A stretch of DNA of 64,000 bases, from positions 46,181-110,180 of the forward strand of contig JBFYWB010000027.1 of assembly GCA_041299015.1 (NCBI GenBank). Reading direction: 5' to 3'. The DNA is from JARFQH01 sp041299015 (lineage in GTDB: Bacteria > Desulfobacterota > Desulfobacteria > Desulfobacterales > SG8-13). The notes beneath the pieces are model-generated. The model saw nothing but the letters and a program-made list of their open reading frames with translations. It was not told the DNA's origin and did not search any database. The translations under genes and the position numbers were made by a program. Shown here piece after piece: positions 8,485 through 17,646 of the stretch (its first letter is position 1; every line of letters begins with the position of its first letter).

Positions 8485-9948
8485 TTATTCAAGCCGGTAG
8501 TTGGGGGCTTCCTTGGTGATGATGACATCGTGTACATGACTCTCGCGCATGCCGGCGGCACTGATCTTGACGAAGCGGGCCTTCTCCCGCAGTTCCTCGA
8601 TCGTGCGGCAACCGCAATACCCCATGCCGGCCTTCAATCCGCCGATCAACTGGTGAATATTGGCCGAAAGGCTGCCGCGGTAGGGCACCCGACCGACGAT
8701 CCCTTCCGGAACCAGTTTGTCGTCCTCGGCCTGTTCGGTCTGGTAATAGCGGTCTTTGCTGCCCCTTTTCATCGCCTCAATCGATCCCATGCCTCGGTAA
8801 ACCTTGTAACTGCGGCCTTGATAGAAGATCTGTTCGCCCGGGCTTTCTTCTGTGCCGGCGAACAATCCGCCGATCATCACCACGTGCGCACCGGCCCCGA
8901 CAGCCTTGGTGATATCGCCGGAGAAGCGGATGCCGCCGTCTGCGATCAAAGGCACACCGGTCTTGTTTGAAACCGAACGACAGTTCATGATCGCCGTTAT
9001 CTGCGGCACGCCGATGCCGGCCACGATACGGGTGGTGCAGATCGAACCGGGGCCGATGCCGATCTTGATCCCGTCGACGCCGGCGTTGATCAAATCCTCG
9101 GCCCCCTTTTCGGTCCCTACGTTGCCGGCAATCAATTCGATCTCCTTGTAATCCCCCTTGAGCCGCACCACGGCATCGATCACATTCTTGGAGTGGCCAT
9201 GCGAGGTGTCGATCAAGATCACGTCCGCGCCGGCCTTCAGCAGGGCCTCGGTCCGCTCGGCCATGTCGGGCCCGACACCGATGGCCGCCCCCACCCGCAG
9301 CCGTCCCATGCTGTCCTTGCAGGCGTCGGGATATTTTTTTATCTTCTCGATATCCTTTATGGTGATCAGGCCTTTCAAGCGGCCCTTTTGATCCACCACC
9401 AGAAGTTTCTCGATGCGGTGCCGGTGGAGAAGTTTCTTGGAGTCTTCCAGGTTGATGCCCTCCGGCACGGTGATCAGGTTTTCCTTGGTCATCACTTCCG
9501 AGACCGGCTTTTCGAGCTCGGTCTCAAACCGCAGGTCCCGGTTGGTGACGATACCGACCAGTTGGTCATGCTTTGTGACCGGAACCCCTGAAATTCGATA
9601 CTTTTCCATCAAGGCCAGGACTTCGGCCACTTTCTGTTCCGGTCGAATCGTCACCGGATCAACGATCATGCCGCTCTCGGACTTCTTGACCTTGTCGACC
9701 TCCATCGCCTGGCTGTCGATGCTCATGTTGCGGTGAATGAAGCCGATGCCGCCTTCACGAGCCATGCTGATGGCGGTCTCGCCTTCGGTGACGGTGTCCA
9801 TGGCCGCACTGACGATCGGAATGTTGAGCGACAGGTTCCGGCTCAGAGGCGTCTGGACGTTGACATCCTTGGGCAGCACATCGGAATAATTCGGAATCAA
9901 GAGAACATCATCGAAAGAATAGGCTTCTTCCGGCGGAATTTTGATCAT
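8485..9948 (-). CDS. guaB: inosine-5'-monophosphate dehydrogenase
   Basis: A 487-residue IMPDH that oxidises IMP to XMP with NAD+, the committed step of guanine nucleotide synthesis. It is a TIM barrel with an inserted CBS pair around residues 95-205 (VDPVTIRPEQKVAEVL and MTKENLITVPEG). The catalytic loop GPGSICTTRIVAG holds the nucleophilic Cys, and a C-terminal flap includes YRGMGSIEAM. The start is secured by a strong GGAGGAG a few bases upstream of ATG 9948. Length and motifs are standard. It lies 148 bases upstream of dnaE on the same strand. Confidence 0.97.
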   Translation of the reverse strand: MIKIPPEEAYSFDDVLLIPNYSDVLPKDVNVQTPLSRNLSLNIPIVSAAMDTVTEGETAISMAREGGIGFIHRNMSIDSQAMEVDKVKKSESGMIVDPVTIRPEQKVAEVLALMEKYRISGVPVTKHDQLVGIVTNRDLRFETELEKPVSEVMTKENLITVPEGINLEDSKKLLHRHRIEKLLVVDQKGRLKGLITIKDIEKIKKYPDACKDSMGRLRVGAAIGVGPDMAERTEALLKAGADVILIDTSHGHSKNVIDAVVRLKGDYKEIELIAGNVGTEKGAEDLINAGVDGIKIGIGPGSICTTRIVAGIGVPQITAIMNCRSVSNKTGVPLIADGGIRFSGDITKAVGAGAHVVMIGGLFAGTEESPGEQIFYQGRSYKVYRGMGSIEAMKRGSKDRYYQTEQAEDDKLVPEGIVGRVPYRGSLSANIHQLIGGLKAGMGYCGCRTIEELREKARFVKISAAGMRESHVHDVIITKEAPNYRLE

Positions 9949-10354
9949 TGCGCTCCTCCGTGAAAAATATCCCTGACATGCTGTGGAAAAGTATTGTTAT
10001 TGCCGTCGACAAGCAAATTGAGCACAGCGAAATCCCGTCCTGCGGGAGAAGATGCCGTTCCGGGATGACGGTGGCAAAGGGCATCTCTGATGTCGTCGAT
10101 GGCCGGTGGCCGCATCGGTCCGACCGGGTGCATGACAGCCGAGTTAAATAACAAAAACCTTATTTTTTGGCAATCATATTTTGCGAGCCGGCTTGACATC
10201 CGTCGACCGGAATAATATGGAATGACTCCGTTGAGGTAACTTTCTGGAATCCCGTTTTGGAGTGGTAAACTGAAATGAGTGCATGGGCTACATATGCTCG
10301 GCCGTTGACGTCGCCGCCGCAATGGCGCCCCAAGCACCAGCCGACGGGCCGACC
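9949..10354. other. intergenic region between divergent guaB and the YciO-type gene
   Basis: About 400 bases between divergent genes. It holds the guaB Shine-Dalgarno at its left end and a candidate plus-strand promoter at 10193-10221. No RNA gene, riboswitch core or coding signal was recognised. In-frame codons upstream of 10355 extend the YciO frame to 10283 but do not look like protein of that family. Confidence 0.5.
10193..10221 (+). promoter_or_regulatory. candidate sigma70 promoter
   Basis: A perfect TTGACA (10193-10198) is followed after 17 bases by TATGGA (10216-10221), a weak -10 box; TAATAT overlaps it at non-ideal spacing. It lies about 135 bases upstream of the YciO-type start. 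Confidence 0.4.
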
Positions 10355-10963
10355 ATGCTGATCGAGATAAACCCGGTCAATCCGCAACTGCGACTCATCC
10401 GGAAGGTCGTCGATGTCCTTCGCGAGGGCGGCATCGTCGCCTACCCGACCGACACGGTCTACGGTATCGGGTGCGACATCCTGAACAAGAAAGCCATCGA
10501 AAGGGTTTATGTGATCAAACAGCGCCAGAAATTGCAGCCGTTCAGCTTTATCTGTTCCGGACTGACCAACATCAGCCACTATGCCAAGGTCTCCAACTAC
10601 GCTTACAAGACCATGAAGCGGCTCCTGCCGGGACCTTACACCTTTATCCTGGAGGGATCCCGCCAGGTCCCCAAGATGATGTTGACCAAACGCAAGACCG
10701 CCGGCATTCGCGTGCCGGATCACGCGATCTGCCTGGCTCTGGTAAGCGAACTCGGCAATCCGGTGATCTCGACCAGCGCCAGCCGACCCGATGGGACCAT
10801 CATGAACGACCCGTCGATCATCCACGACGTTTACGGCTCCCGGATCGACGTCGTGATCGACGGCGGGCCGGTCCCCGGCCAACCATCGAGCGTGATTTCG
10901 CTGATCGACGATATACCGGAAGTTATCCGTGCGGGCCAGGGCGATGTCAACCTCTTCGAATGA
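10355..10963 (+). CDS. YciO/YrdC/Sua5-family protein (threonylcarbamoyl-AMP synthase-like)
   Basis: A 202-residue protein of the YrdC/Sua5 superfamily. The N-terminal IVAYPTDTVYGIGCDI and the central PGPYTFILEGSRQVP and KRKTAGIRVPDHAI place it with the E. coli YciO subgroup rather than canonical TsaC. The family makes threonylcarbamoyl-AMP from threonine, bicarbonate and ATP for tRNA t6A37. YciO proteins share the fold, but whether they do so in vivo is less settled. ATG 10355 gives the family's normal length; the frame could extend to 10283. It is monocistronic, and its 3' end faces the rpsA terminator. Confidence 0.85.
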   Translation: MLIEINPVNPQLRLIRKVVDVLREGGIVAYPTDTVYGIGCDILNKKAIERVYVIKQRQKLQPFSFICSGLTNISHYAKVSNYAYKTMKRLLPGPYTFILEGSRQVPKMMLTKRKTAGIRVPDHAICLALVSELGNPVISTSASRPDGTIMNDPSIIHDVYGSRIDVVIDGGPVPGQPSSVISLIDDIPEVIRAGQGDVNLFE

Positions 10964-11149
10964 GCCTATCGGGAATCAGCCCTCCCGCAATCCCGGTGCC
11001 GATCAGCCCAAGCGCCGGCGCAGCCTTTGGAAGTGAGCCCCGGAGCCGCTCCCGATCGCCTTGATTCCCGGCGGTGCTGTCGCGCGGATCGCAAACCGGT
11101 TGGGGCCGCGGGTGGATTTTTCAAAGATCACGGGCGGAACAAAACGGTC

Positions 11150-11178
11150 GGGGCCGGCAACCACCCGCTGCCGGCCCC
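11150..11178 (-). terminator. probable intrinsic terminator of rpsA
   Basis: A perfect 10-base stem (GGGGCCGGCA at 11150-11159, TGCCGGCCCC at 11169-11178) with a 9-base loop lies 27 bases beyond the rpsA stop. On the minus strand it is followed only by a short T tract, so it may work as a weak intrinsic terminator or a 3'-protecting hairpin. Confidence 0.5.
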
Positions 11179-11204
11179 TAACAATTTACATGTGACCGTA
11201 CCCG

Positions 11205-13079
11205 CTATTCCTCGTTCAGCTTCTCCTGCAGGTTCTCACGCAGTATTTCGCCAAAAGTCGAGGTCGCCGGCCGCATATTGTTCACGAAGTCGCTCAGCAC
11301 GCTCTGCTCGTCGTCCATCTCGAGCCGCTTGATGGACAGGCCGATGCGCCTCTCCTCGGTGCTGATGTTCATCACCTTGGCGGTGATCACATCCCCCACG
11401 TTGAACTTCCCGACGGGTGTCTTGATCTTTTCCTTGCTGATTTCGGAAACATGCACGAGGCCCTCGATGCCTTCTTCCAACTCGACGAAAATACCGAAAT
11501 CGGTCAGGTTGGTAATGGTGCCGGTGATCTCCTTACCCACTTCATACCGCTTTGAGACGGTGTCCCAGGGATCGGATTGCAACTGCTTGACGCCGAGAGA
11601 AAAGCGCTCGTTATCCTTGTCGATGTCCAGAACGATGGCCTGAACAAGATCGCCCTTCTTGTAAATCTCCGACGGGTGTTTGATCCGCTTTGTCCAGGAT
11701 ATGTCCGAAATGTGGACCAGGCCGTCGATGCCTTCGTCGATGCCGATGAACAGGCCGAAATCGGTGATGTTTTTGATTTTACCCTCGATGGTCGTTCCGA
11801 CCGGGTATTTCTCACTGACGACATCCCAGGGATTAGGGGCGACCTGTTTCATGCCCAGTGAAATTCTGCGATTGTCCGGCTTGATATCGAGCACGATGGC
11901 ATTCACCTGCTCACCGACCGATACAACCTTCGAAGGATGGCGAATCTTGCGGGTCCACGACATTTCCGACACGTGGATCAACCCCTCGATCCCTTCTTGC
12001 AGCTCGACAAATGCGCCGTAGTCGGTCAGACTGACCACCTTGCCGCTGACGCGCGAACCGACGGGATATTTCGTAGCGGCCAGCGTCCAGGGATCCGGCG
12101 TCAGCTGTTTCATGCCCAGCGACACCCGCTCTTTTTCGATATCGAAATTGAGAACCTTGACCTTGATCTGGTCGCCGATCGAAAACAATTCCGAGGGGTG
12201 CTTCACACGTCCCCAGGAGATATCGGTTATGTGGAGCAGGCCGTCCACTCCGCCCAAATCCACGAAGACGCCGTATTCGGTGATATTCTTGACCACGCCG
12301 TCCAGGATTTTGCCCTCTTCGATAACCGCCAAGGTGGCCGTACGTTTCTTTTCGCGTTCCTCCTCCAGAATGGCGCGTCGGGACAGGACGATGTTGCTGC
12401 GTTTGCGGTTGTACTTCAAGATCTTGAACTTGTATTTTTTACCGACCAGATCGTCGAGATTGCGGATCGGTCTCAGATCGGCCTGGGATCCGGGCAAAAA
12501 GGCCTGCACACCGATATCGACGGAAAAACCGCCTTTCACCCGACTGGTGATGACGCCCTCGATAATGCCCTCGTCATCGTAGGATTTTTTGATCTCCTCC
12601 CAGACCTTGACGTTTTGGGCCTTTTCCTTGGAGAGAACGACGCGCTCTTCCTCGTCATCCCACCATTCGACCATCACCTCGACCTTGTCGCCGATTTGAG
12701 CGTTGATGTTGCCCTTTTCGTCCCTGAATTCGTGGATGCGGATCTGACCTTCGGATTTGTATCCGATATCCACCAGAACGTGATCCTTGTCCACCGATAT
12801 GATCCGGCCGGTGACCACCTCGCCCTCGGCAAAGCGTTTGAAACTCTCCTCGTACATGTCCATCATGGTTTCCATGGAGTCACCGGATTTCGGAGCATCT
12901 TGCCCCGGTTGCTCCTCGGAAATCTGTGTCGGGGAAATCTGTGTCGGCGAAGCGCCCGCCGTGTCTGCCGCCCCGGTCGGCTGTGCCATCCGGGGGCCGT
13001 CATCACTGCCCGGCTCGCTGTCTGACATCGTTTCTTGATTGAGTTGACCGGTTTCCTCGTTTTTGCCCAAATCTTCCAT
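11205..13079 (-). CDS. rpsA: 30S ribosomal protein S1
   Basis: A 624-residue S1 protein with six S1 (OB-fold) repeats, beginning near FAEGEVVTGRI, YDDEGIIEGVI, IEEGKILDGVV, YPVGSRVSGKV, YPVGTTIEGKI and YEVGKEITGTI. S1 binds mRNA and the 30S subunit and helps initiate on structured leaders. The first ~75 residues are an acidic, low-complexity extension not found in short S1 proteins. It contains a 15-base tandem duplication (12919-12948) that encodes a doubled SPTQI. The assigned start has a poor ribosome site, so initiation at a later Met (13028, or just before the first repeat) is possible. It follows cmk, as in many proteobacteria, after a 238-base gap. Confidence 0.95.
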   Translation of the reverse strand: MEDLGKNEETGQLNQETMSDSEPGSDDGPRMAQPTGAADTAGASPTQISPTQISEEQPGQDAPKSGDSMETMMDMYEESFKRFAEGEVVTGRIISVDKDHVLVDIGYKSEGQIRIHEFRDEKGNINAQIGDKVEVMVEWWDDEEERVVLSKEKAQNVKVWEEIKKSYDDEGIIEGVITSRVKGGFSVDIGVQAFLPGSQADLRPIRNLDDLVGKKYKFKILKYNRKRSNIVLSRRAILEEEREKKRTATLAVIEEGKILDGVVKNITEYGVFVDLGGVDGLLHITDISWGRVKHPSELFSIGDQIKVKVLNFDIEKERVSLGMKQLTPDPWTLAATKYPVGSRVSGKVVSLTDYGAFVELQEGIEGLIHVSEMSWTRKIRHPSKVVSVGEQVNAIVLDIKPDNRRISLGMKQVAPNPWDVVSEKYPVGTTIEGKIKNITDFGLFIGIDEGIDGLVHISDISWTKRIKHPSEIYKKGDLVQAIVLDIDKDNERFSLGVKQLQSDPWDTVSKRYEVGKEITGTITNLTDFGIFVELEEGIEGLVHVSEISKEKIKTPVGKFNVGDVITAKVMNISTEERRIGLSIKRLEMDDEQSVLSDFVNNMRPATSTFGEILRENLQEKLNEE

Positions 13080-13317
13080 GGAAAAAAATACCCCCTTGAC
13101 CGATTTTAACTACCGCTCCCGTTTAACGGTTGCATATCTTTTGATCGCTATCAGAGACTGCCGTAAAATACAATGATTAATTTTAACGCCACCGAAAACC
13201 GCACCGCGGTGCCGTGTTTTTTGGCCGGCAGAGGGGTTGTGGCGGCAAACGGTTTCGGGCGCATCGCGGTCCGCAGTAAGGCTCCCATCCCCTGATGGGC
13301 GTCCTTCGGAGATAGCG

Positions 13318-13989
13318 TCAATTTTGAACCACTCTTTCGACATGAGCCAGCATGACCGCCACCACCTCCACCGCGGCCAGATCGGCCGAATCGATCCGGA
13401 TGGCATCGGGCGCCGGTTTCAGGGGCGCCTCCGCACGGGTGCTGTCGTTGTTGTCCCGTCGGAGGAGCTCTCGTTCGACCTGCTCGAGAGTCAGTTCCAT
13501 CTTGGGCTTTAGTTCCAAATAGCGCCGCATGGCACGGATTTTTTTCGGAGCGTCGAGATAGAATTTAACATCGGCATCCGGAAAGACCACCGTGCCCATG
13601 TCACGGCCCTCAAATACGGCGCTTCTCTCGCGACCCAGGGCCCGCTGAACACCCAGCAAAAAGCGCCGGACAACCGGCCGCGCCGAAACCGCCGAAGCCA
13701 GCAGGGTGATCTCTGGCGTGCGCAGCCTGTCGGTCACATCGTCACCGTTGGAGAGCAACCGCAGCCCCTGGTCGGTCTGTGCGTATCGAAAGCCGATTCC
13801 GGCGCACAGTTTTTCCAAACCGGCATCGTCCTTTGGGTCGATTCCGCCTTCATGCGCCGCCAAGGCGATCGCCCGGTAAAGGGCCCCGGTGTCGATGTAA
13901 CGGTATCCCAATCGGTCGGCCAGCATCCGGCTGACGGTCGTTTTACCGGCACCGGCCGGTCCGTCGATCGTGATGACGATTTCTTTCAT
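13318..13989 (-). CDS. cmk: cytidylate kinase
   Basis: A 223-residue (d)CMP kinase that phosphorylates CMP and dCMP with ATP. The P-loop GPAGAGKTT lies at residues 10-18 and is followed by YIDTGALYRA, the CMP-binding LRTPEIT segment and the EGRDMGTVVFPDAD motif, all typical of bacterial Cmk. Its ATG overlaps the hisC stop by four bases (ATGA), indicating translational coupling. It closes an operon that begins with the 2-oxoacid oxidoreductase genes. The order cmk then rpsA is widespread, but a long gap separates them here. Confidence 0.95.
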   Translation of the reverse strand: MKEIVITIDGPAGAGKTTVSRMLADRLGYRYIDTGALYRAIALAAHEGGIDPKDDAGLEKLCAGIGFRYAQTDQGLRLLSNGDDVTDRLRTPEITLLASAVSARPVVRRFLLGVQRALGRERSAVFEGRDMGTVVFPDADVKFYLDAPKKIRAMRRYLELKPKMELTLEQVERELLRRDNNDSTRAEAPLKPAPDAIRIDSADLAAVEVVAVMLAHVERVVQN

Positions 13990-15083
13990 TCCAGCCTCAG
14001 CACACGGCCAAGCGCCGCGACAAACCGTTGGTTTTCGGCCGGCAACCCCGCGTTGATACGAATGAAATGCGGGTAGCCGTAGGAACGCATCGACCGCACG
14101 ATGACCCCTTCGGCCAACATCCGCTCGAAAACGGCGTCGGCATCGGTTTGAACGTCGATCAGAAAAAAGTTGGCCTGCGTCGGAAAATAACGCACGCCGA
14201 GGCGGTCCAGTTGACCGAACAGATAGTCCAGTCCCGTATGAACCAGCCGGACCGTTTGCTGCACAAAAGCCTCGTCATCGAGCGCCGCCACCGCGCCCGC
14301 CTGGGCCAGAGAGCTGGCGTTGAAAGGCGGCCGAATCCGATGCAGGATGGCGGCCAGATCGGGCGGCAGGATGCCGTAGCCGATGCGTAGCCCGGCCAGT
14401 CCGTACGTTTTTGAAAAAGTCCGCAGGGATACGACCGGGCAGCCGCTGTCGAGGAATTTGAGCCCCGCGGCACAGGCCGGATCACGCACGAATTCGATAT
14501 AGGCCTCGTCGACCACGACGGTGATGGCCGGCGGCAGGCTACGCAGGAAGGTGCTCAGTGCGTCGGTCCGAATGACGGTGCCGGTCGGATTGTTCGGGTT
14601 GCATAAAAAAATCAGCCGGGTTCGCGACGTCACCCGGTCGAGCATGGCCTCCAGATCTATGGCCAACGCCTCGTCCAAGGAAACGAAGACAGGCCGCGCC
14701 CCGACACTGCGAACCATGATGGCATACATCAAAAAAGACGGCTGCGGCATCAAGGCTTCGTCACCGGGTCGAAGCAATGCCCGGCTCAACATGCCGATCA
14801 CCTCGTCCGAACCGTTGCCCAGCACGATGGTGTTCGCGGCGACCCCGAGTTTTTCGGCCAGCTTGGCCGTCAAGGCGAAACCGCCGCCGTCCGGGTAGCG
14901 GTGCAGTTTGGCGAGGTGCTCCCGAATCGCCTCAATCGCTTTCGGTGAGGGTCCCAGAGGATTCTCATTGGAAGCCAGTTTGACCGAATCGCGGATACCG
15001 TACTCGCGTTCGAGCTCCTCCAGGGGTTTGCCCGGTTTGTAAGGTTCGATGGCCAGGATGTAATCGGGTATGGAGAGATTCAT
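13986..15083 (-). CDS. hisC: histidinol-phosphate aminotransferase
   Basis: A 365-residue fold-type I PLP aminotransferase of the HisC family. Visible are SNENPLGPSP near residue 40, GNGSDEVI, NPNNPTG in the middle, DEAYIEF, and SKTYGLAGLRIGYG with the Schiff-base Lys. HisC converts imidazole acetol-phosphate to histidinol phosphate; close relatives act on aromatic amino acids or cobalamin precursors, and no other his gene is near. ATG 15083 is preferred to the upstream in-frame start at 15113 because it matches the family N-terminus (MNLSIPDYI). It is coupled to cmk by an ATGA overlap. Confidence 0.9.
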   Translation of the reverse strand: MNLSIPDYILAIEPYKPGKPLEELEREYGIRDSVKLASNENPLGPSPKAIEAIREHLAKLHRYPDGGGFALTAKLAEKLGVAANTIVLGNGSDEVIGMLSRALLRPGDEALMPQPSFLMYAIMVRSVGARPVFVSLDEALAIDLEAMLDRVTSRTRLIFLCNPNNPTGTVIRTDALSTFLRSLPPAITVVVDEAYIEFVRDPACAAGLKFLDSGCPVVSLRTFSKTYGLAGLRIGYGILPPDLAAILHRIRPPFNASSLAQAGAVAALDDEAFVQQTVRLVHTGLDYLFGQLDRLGVRYFPTQANFFLIDVQTDADAVFERMLAEGVIVRSMRSYGYPHFIRINAGLPAENQRFVAALGRVLRLE

Positions 15084-15125
15084 AGCGCCTTTAGCGAATT
15101 TTCTTGACGTCATCCGGCAGCCCGA

Positions 15126-15662
15126 TCATGACGCCGCCGCTTTGCAGCCCTCCTCCACGGCCGCGATGTTCAGAGAGATCAGCTTTTTCTTCTTAGAAAA
15201 CTCCGTTTCGACGCAACCGCGCAGCGTGTCGATGGCGACGATTTTACTGCGCGCGACAAAAGCAGCCAGCGCGACGATGTTGGCCGACCGCACGCTGCCG
15301 AGCTTGACGGCAATATCGTTGACCGGCACCCGCAGCTCATCAACGTCCTTGCGGCCCGAACCGATATCGATCAGAGAGCTGTTGACCAGGATGACGCCCC
15401 CCGGTTTGACCTGGGCGGCGAACTTTTCAAGCGAGGGCCGGTTCATGGCCACCAGATGCATCGGATTGCGGATGATCGGCGATCCGATCAACCGGTCGCT
15501 GACCACGACGGTGCAATAGGCGGTCCCACCCCGCATTTCGGGACCATAGGAGGGCACCCAGGCGACCTCGCGCCCCTCCTCCATGGCGGCATGGGCCAGA
15601 ATCTTCGCGCTCAACAAGATTCCTTGACCGCCAAAACCGGCAAACATCACTTCGCTCTGCAT
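15126..15662 (-). CDS. korC: 2-oxoacid:ferredoxin oxidoreductase, gamma subunit
   Basis: The 178-residue gamma subunit of a four-subunit 2-oxoacid:acceptor oxidoreductase. It shows the family N-terminus FAGFGGQGILLSAKIL, then PSYGPEMRGGTA, and SPIIRNPMHLVAMN. With alpha, beta and ferredoxin-like delta subunits it decarboxylates a 2-oxoacid to its acyl-CoA and passes electrons to ferredoxin. GGAGG just upstream supports the start. The paralogues acting on 2-oxoglutarate (KorC) and branched-chain 2-oxoacids (VorC) cannot be separated by eye. It lies between korB and hisC on one transcript. Confidence 0.9.
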   Translation of the reverse strand: MQSEVMFAGFGGQGILLSAKILAHAAMEEGREVAWVPSYGPEMRGGTAYCTVVVSDRLIGSPIIRNPMHLVAMNRPSLEKFAAQVKPGGVILVNSSLIDIGSGRKDVDELRVPVNDIAVKLGSVRSANIVALAAFVARSKIVAIDTLRGCVETEFSKKKKLISLNIAAVEEGCKAAAS

Positions 15663-15753
15663 GACGCCTCCACATTTTCCGCTCGCTTGCAGCGGCCCGT
15701 GGTCCGCACATTACCCCCCAAAAAGCCCGCCGACACGCTCAGACGGGGTCGAT

Positions 15754-16491
15754 TCACTGGGGAGTTTTCAATTCGCCCAGCTGGTAATAGGGCAGCATGG
15801 TCTCCTCGGCCCACCGGACCGCCTCGACGGGCGTAAGCCCCCAGTTGGTGGGGCAGGTGCTCACCACCTCGACAAAGCTGAAGCATTTTCCCGCCAATTG
15901 ATATTCAAAGGCCTTTTTGATCGACTTCTTGGCCTTGTTGATGAACTTCGGCTTGATGACCGTCTGCCGGGCAATATAAGCGGGTGTCTGCAACGCGGCC
16001 AGGAGTTCGGCCATCTTGATCGGCATGCCGACCTCCTCGACCCGGCGGCCGAAGGGCGAGGTGGTGGTCCGCTGCATCGGCATCGTGGTCGGTGCCATCT
16101 GGCCGCCGGTCATACCGTAGACGGCGTTGTTGACGAAGATGACGGTTATTTTTTCGCCGCGGTTGGCCGCATGAACGATTTCCCCCATGCCGATGCTCGC
16201 CAAATCCCCGTCTCCCTGATAGGTGAAGACCACCAGATCGGGCCGCACCCGCTTGATGCCGGTCGCCTGCGCCGGCGCCCGTCCGTGGGCCGCCTCCAGG
16301 AAATCGAAGGTAAAGTAATTGTACATCAGCACCGCACATCCGACCGGTGCAATTCCCACCGTCCGGTCGCGAATTGCCAACTCGTCGATGACCTCGGCCA
16401 CAAGGCGATGGATGACACCGTGGGTGCAGCCCGGGCAGTAGTGGGTCACCTGGTCGGAAAGGGCCAATGGTTTCTGAAATGTCTTGCCCAT
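15754..16491 (-). CDS. korB: 2-oxoacid:ferredoxin oxidoreductase, beta (TPP-binding) subunit
   Basis: A 245-residue thiamine-diphosphate subunit. HYCPGCTHGVIH near residue 17 is the CxxC-containing start of the domain. TYQGDGDLASIGMGE followed by NNAVYGMTGGQMAPTT is the canonical GDG-x-NN TPP/Mg site. VEVVSTCPTNWGLTP near the end is also typical of Kor/Vor beta chains. GGAG eight bases before ATG supports the start. Length and motifs are normal. Its substrate, 2-oxoglutarate or 2-oxoisovalerate, is undecided. Confidence 0.92.
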   Translation of the reverse strand: MGKTFQKPLALSDQVTHYCPGCTHGVIHRLVAEVIDELAIRDRTVGIAPVGCAVLMYNYFTFDFLEAAHGRAPAQATGIKRVRPDLVVFTYQGDGDLASIGMGEIVHAANRGEKITVIFVNNAVYGMTGGQMAPTTMPMQRTTTSPFGRRVEEVGMPIKMAELLAALQTPAYIARQTVIKPKFINKAKKSIKKAFEYQLAGKCFSFVEVVSTCPTNWGLTPVEAVRWAEETMLPYYQLGELKTPQ

Positions 16492-16562
16492 TTGAGTTGC
16501 TCCAGTGTTGCGGTTTGGTTGCGAGACGGACGCTGTCTCTCATCGAAGAGGTGAAGAATCGG

Positions 16563-17633
16563 TCAGTCCGCCAATGATTTAACGAAAGCCATCACCTCTT
16601 CCGGCGTCGGCACGTCACCACCGCATTTGCCGTACCATTTGACCGGCCTCTTGCCCTTCACCGCACGCTCGACATCTTCCACCATCTGCCCCATACTCAT
16701 TTCGATGCTGGCCACGGCCCGGCAACTTTTTTTGCCCGCCGCCTCTTCGACGGCCTCCTCCGGGAAGGGAAATACGGTCTGCGGACGGATCATCCCGACC
16801 TCGACCCCGATCTCCTTCAGCTGATCGATCGCCGTACGGCACACGCGGCTCATGGTGCCGTAGCTGACGATGAGAACGCGGTAATCGCCGTCGGTATTGT
16901 AAGCTTCGCAGCGGACTTCCTCTTTTTTCATCCGGTCGTACTTGGCTTTAAGGATCAGGTTGTTTTCGTTCAACTGCCCAGGATCCAAATACAGGGAGCG
17001 GATCAGATTACGTCGGTCGCTTTTGCGGGTCTGCATGCCATTGACGGCCCAATCGTTTTTGTTTGACGGCGTCGTCCTCAAATGGTCGGGAAATTCAACC
17101 GGTTCCATCATCTGGCCGATCAGCCCGTCGCCGAGAATCATGACCGGATTCCGGTACTTTTCTGCCAGCGGAAAGGCCATCATCACCATTTCAACGGCCT
17201 CCTGGACGCTGGCCGGGGCCAGTACCAGCAGCCGGCAGTCCCCGTGACCGATCCCTTTGGTGGCCTGCAGGTAATCGGCCTGAGACGGCAGGATGCCCCC
17301 GAGACCGGGACCGCCGCGCATGATGTTCACGATCACCGCCGGGCACTGGGCGCCCGCCATGTAGCTGATGGCTTCGCTCATCAGGCTGATGCCCGGGCTC
17401 GACGAGGTGGTGAAAACCCGCTCACCGGCCGCAGCGGCGCCGAAGATCATGTATGAAACAGCGACTTCACTTTCACCCTGGAGGAAAACACCGCCCATCT
17501 CCGGCAACCGCCGCGACAGATATTCGGCCACTTCGGACTGCGGGGTGATCGGATAGGCGAAGTAGTTCAGGCATCCGGCCCGAATAGCCGCTTCACCGAT
17601 AGCCTCGTTGCCTTTCATCAACACCTTGCCCAT
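16563..17633 (-). CDS. korA: 2-oxoacid:ferredoxin oxidoreductase, alpha subunit (KorA/VorB type)
   Basis: A 356-residue alpha subunit with the pyrimidine-binding and CoA-interacting domains: GNEAIGEAAIRAGCLNYFAY, PITPQSEV, GESEVAVSYMIFGAAAAG, FTTSSSPGISLM and MRGGPGLGG. The open frame extends 65 codons upstream to 17828, but those residues read the neighbouring ferredoxin gene out of frame. ATG 17633, preceded by GGAGAGA, is the natural start. The protein is usually named VorB or KorA; both names are used for the same arrangement. It stands 13 bases downstream of the ferredoxin-like subunit. Confidence 0.92.
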   Translation of the reverse strand: MGKVLMKGNEAIGEAAIRAGCLNYFAYPITPQSEVAEYLSRRLPEMGGVFLQGESEVAVSYMIFGAAAAGERVFTTSSSPGISLMSEAISYMAGAQCPAVIVNIMRGGPGLGGILPSQADYLQATKGIGHGDCRLLVLAPASVQEAVEMVMMAFPLAEKYRNPVMILGDGLIGQMMEPVEFPDHLRTTPSNKNDWAVNGMQTRKSDRRNLIRSLYLDPGQLNENNLILKAKYDRMKKEEVRCEAYNTDGDYRVLIVSYGTMSRVCRTAIDQLKEIGVEVGMIRPQTVFPFPEEAVEEAAGKKSCRAVASIEMSMGQMVEDVERAVKGKRPVKWYGKCGGDVPTPEEVMAFVKSLAD

Positions 17634-17646
17634 CGATTCTCTCCAA

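Noticed and set aside
11937..13025. Plus-strand open frame of 362 codons
   Set aside because: Antisense to rpsA, rich in Asp/His from reversed S1 repeats; no sign of a real protein.
13193..13222. Terminator between cmk and rpsA at the CACCGCGGTG palindrome
   Set aside because: It has A and T tracts on the two sides, but the palindrome has no loop and leaves only a four-base stem once folded.
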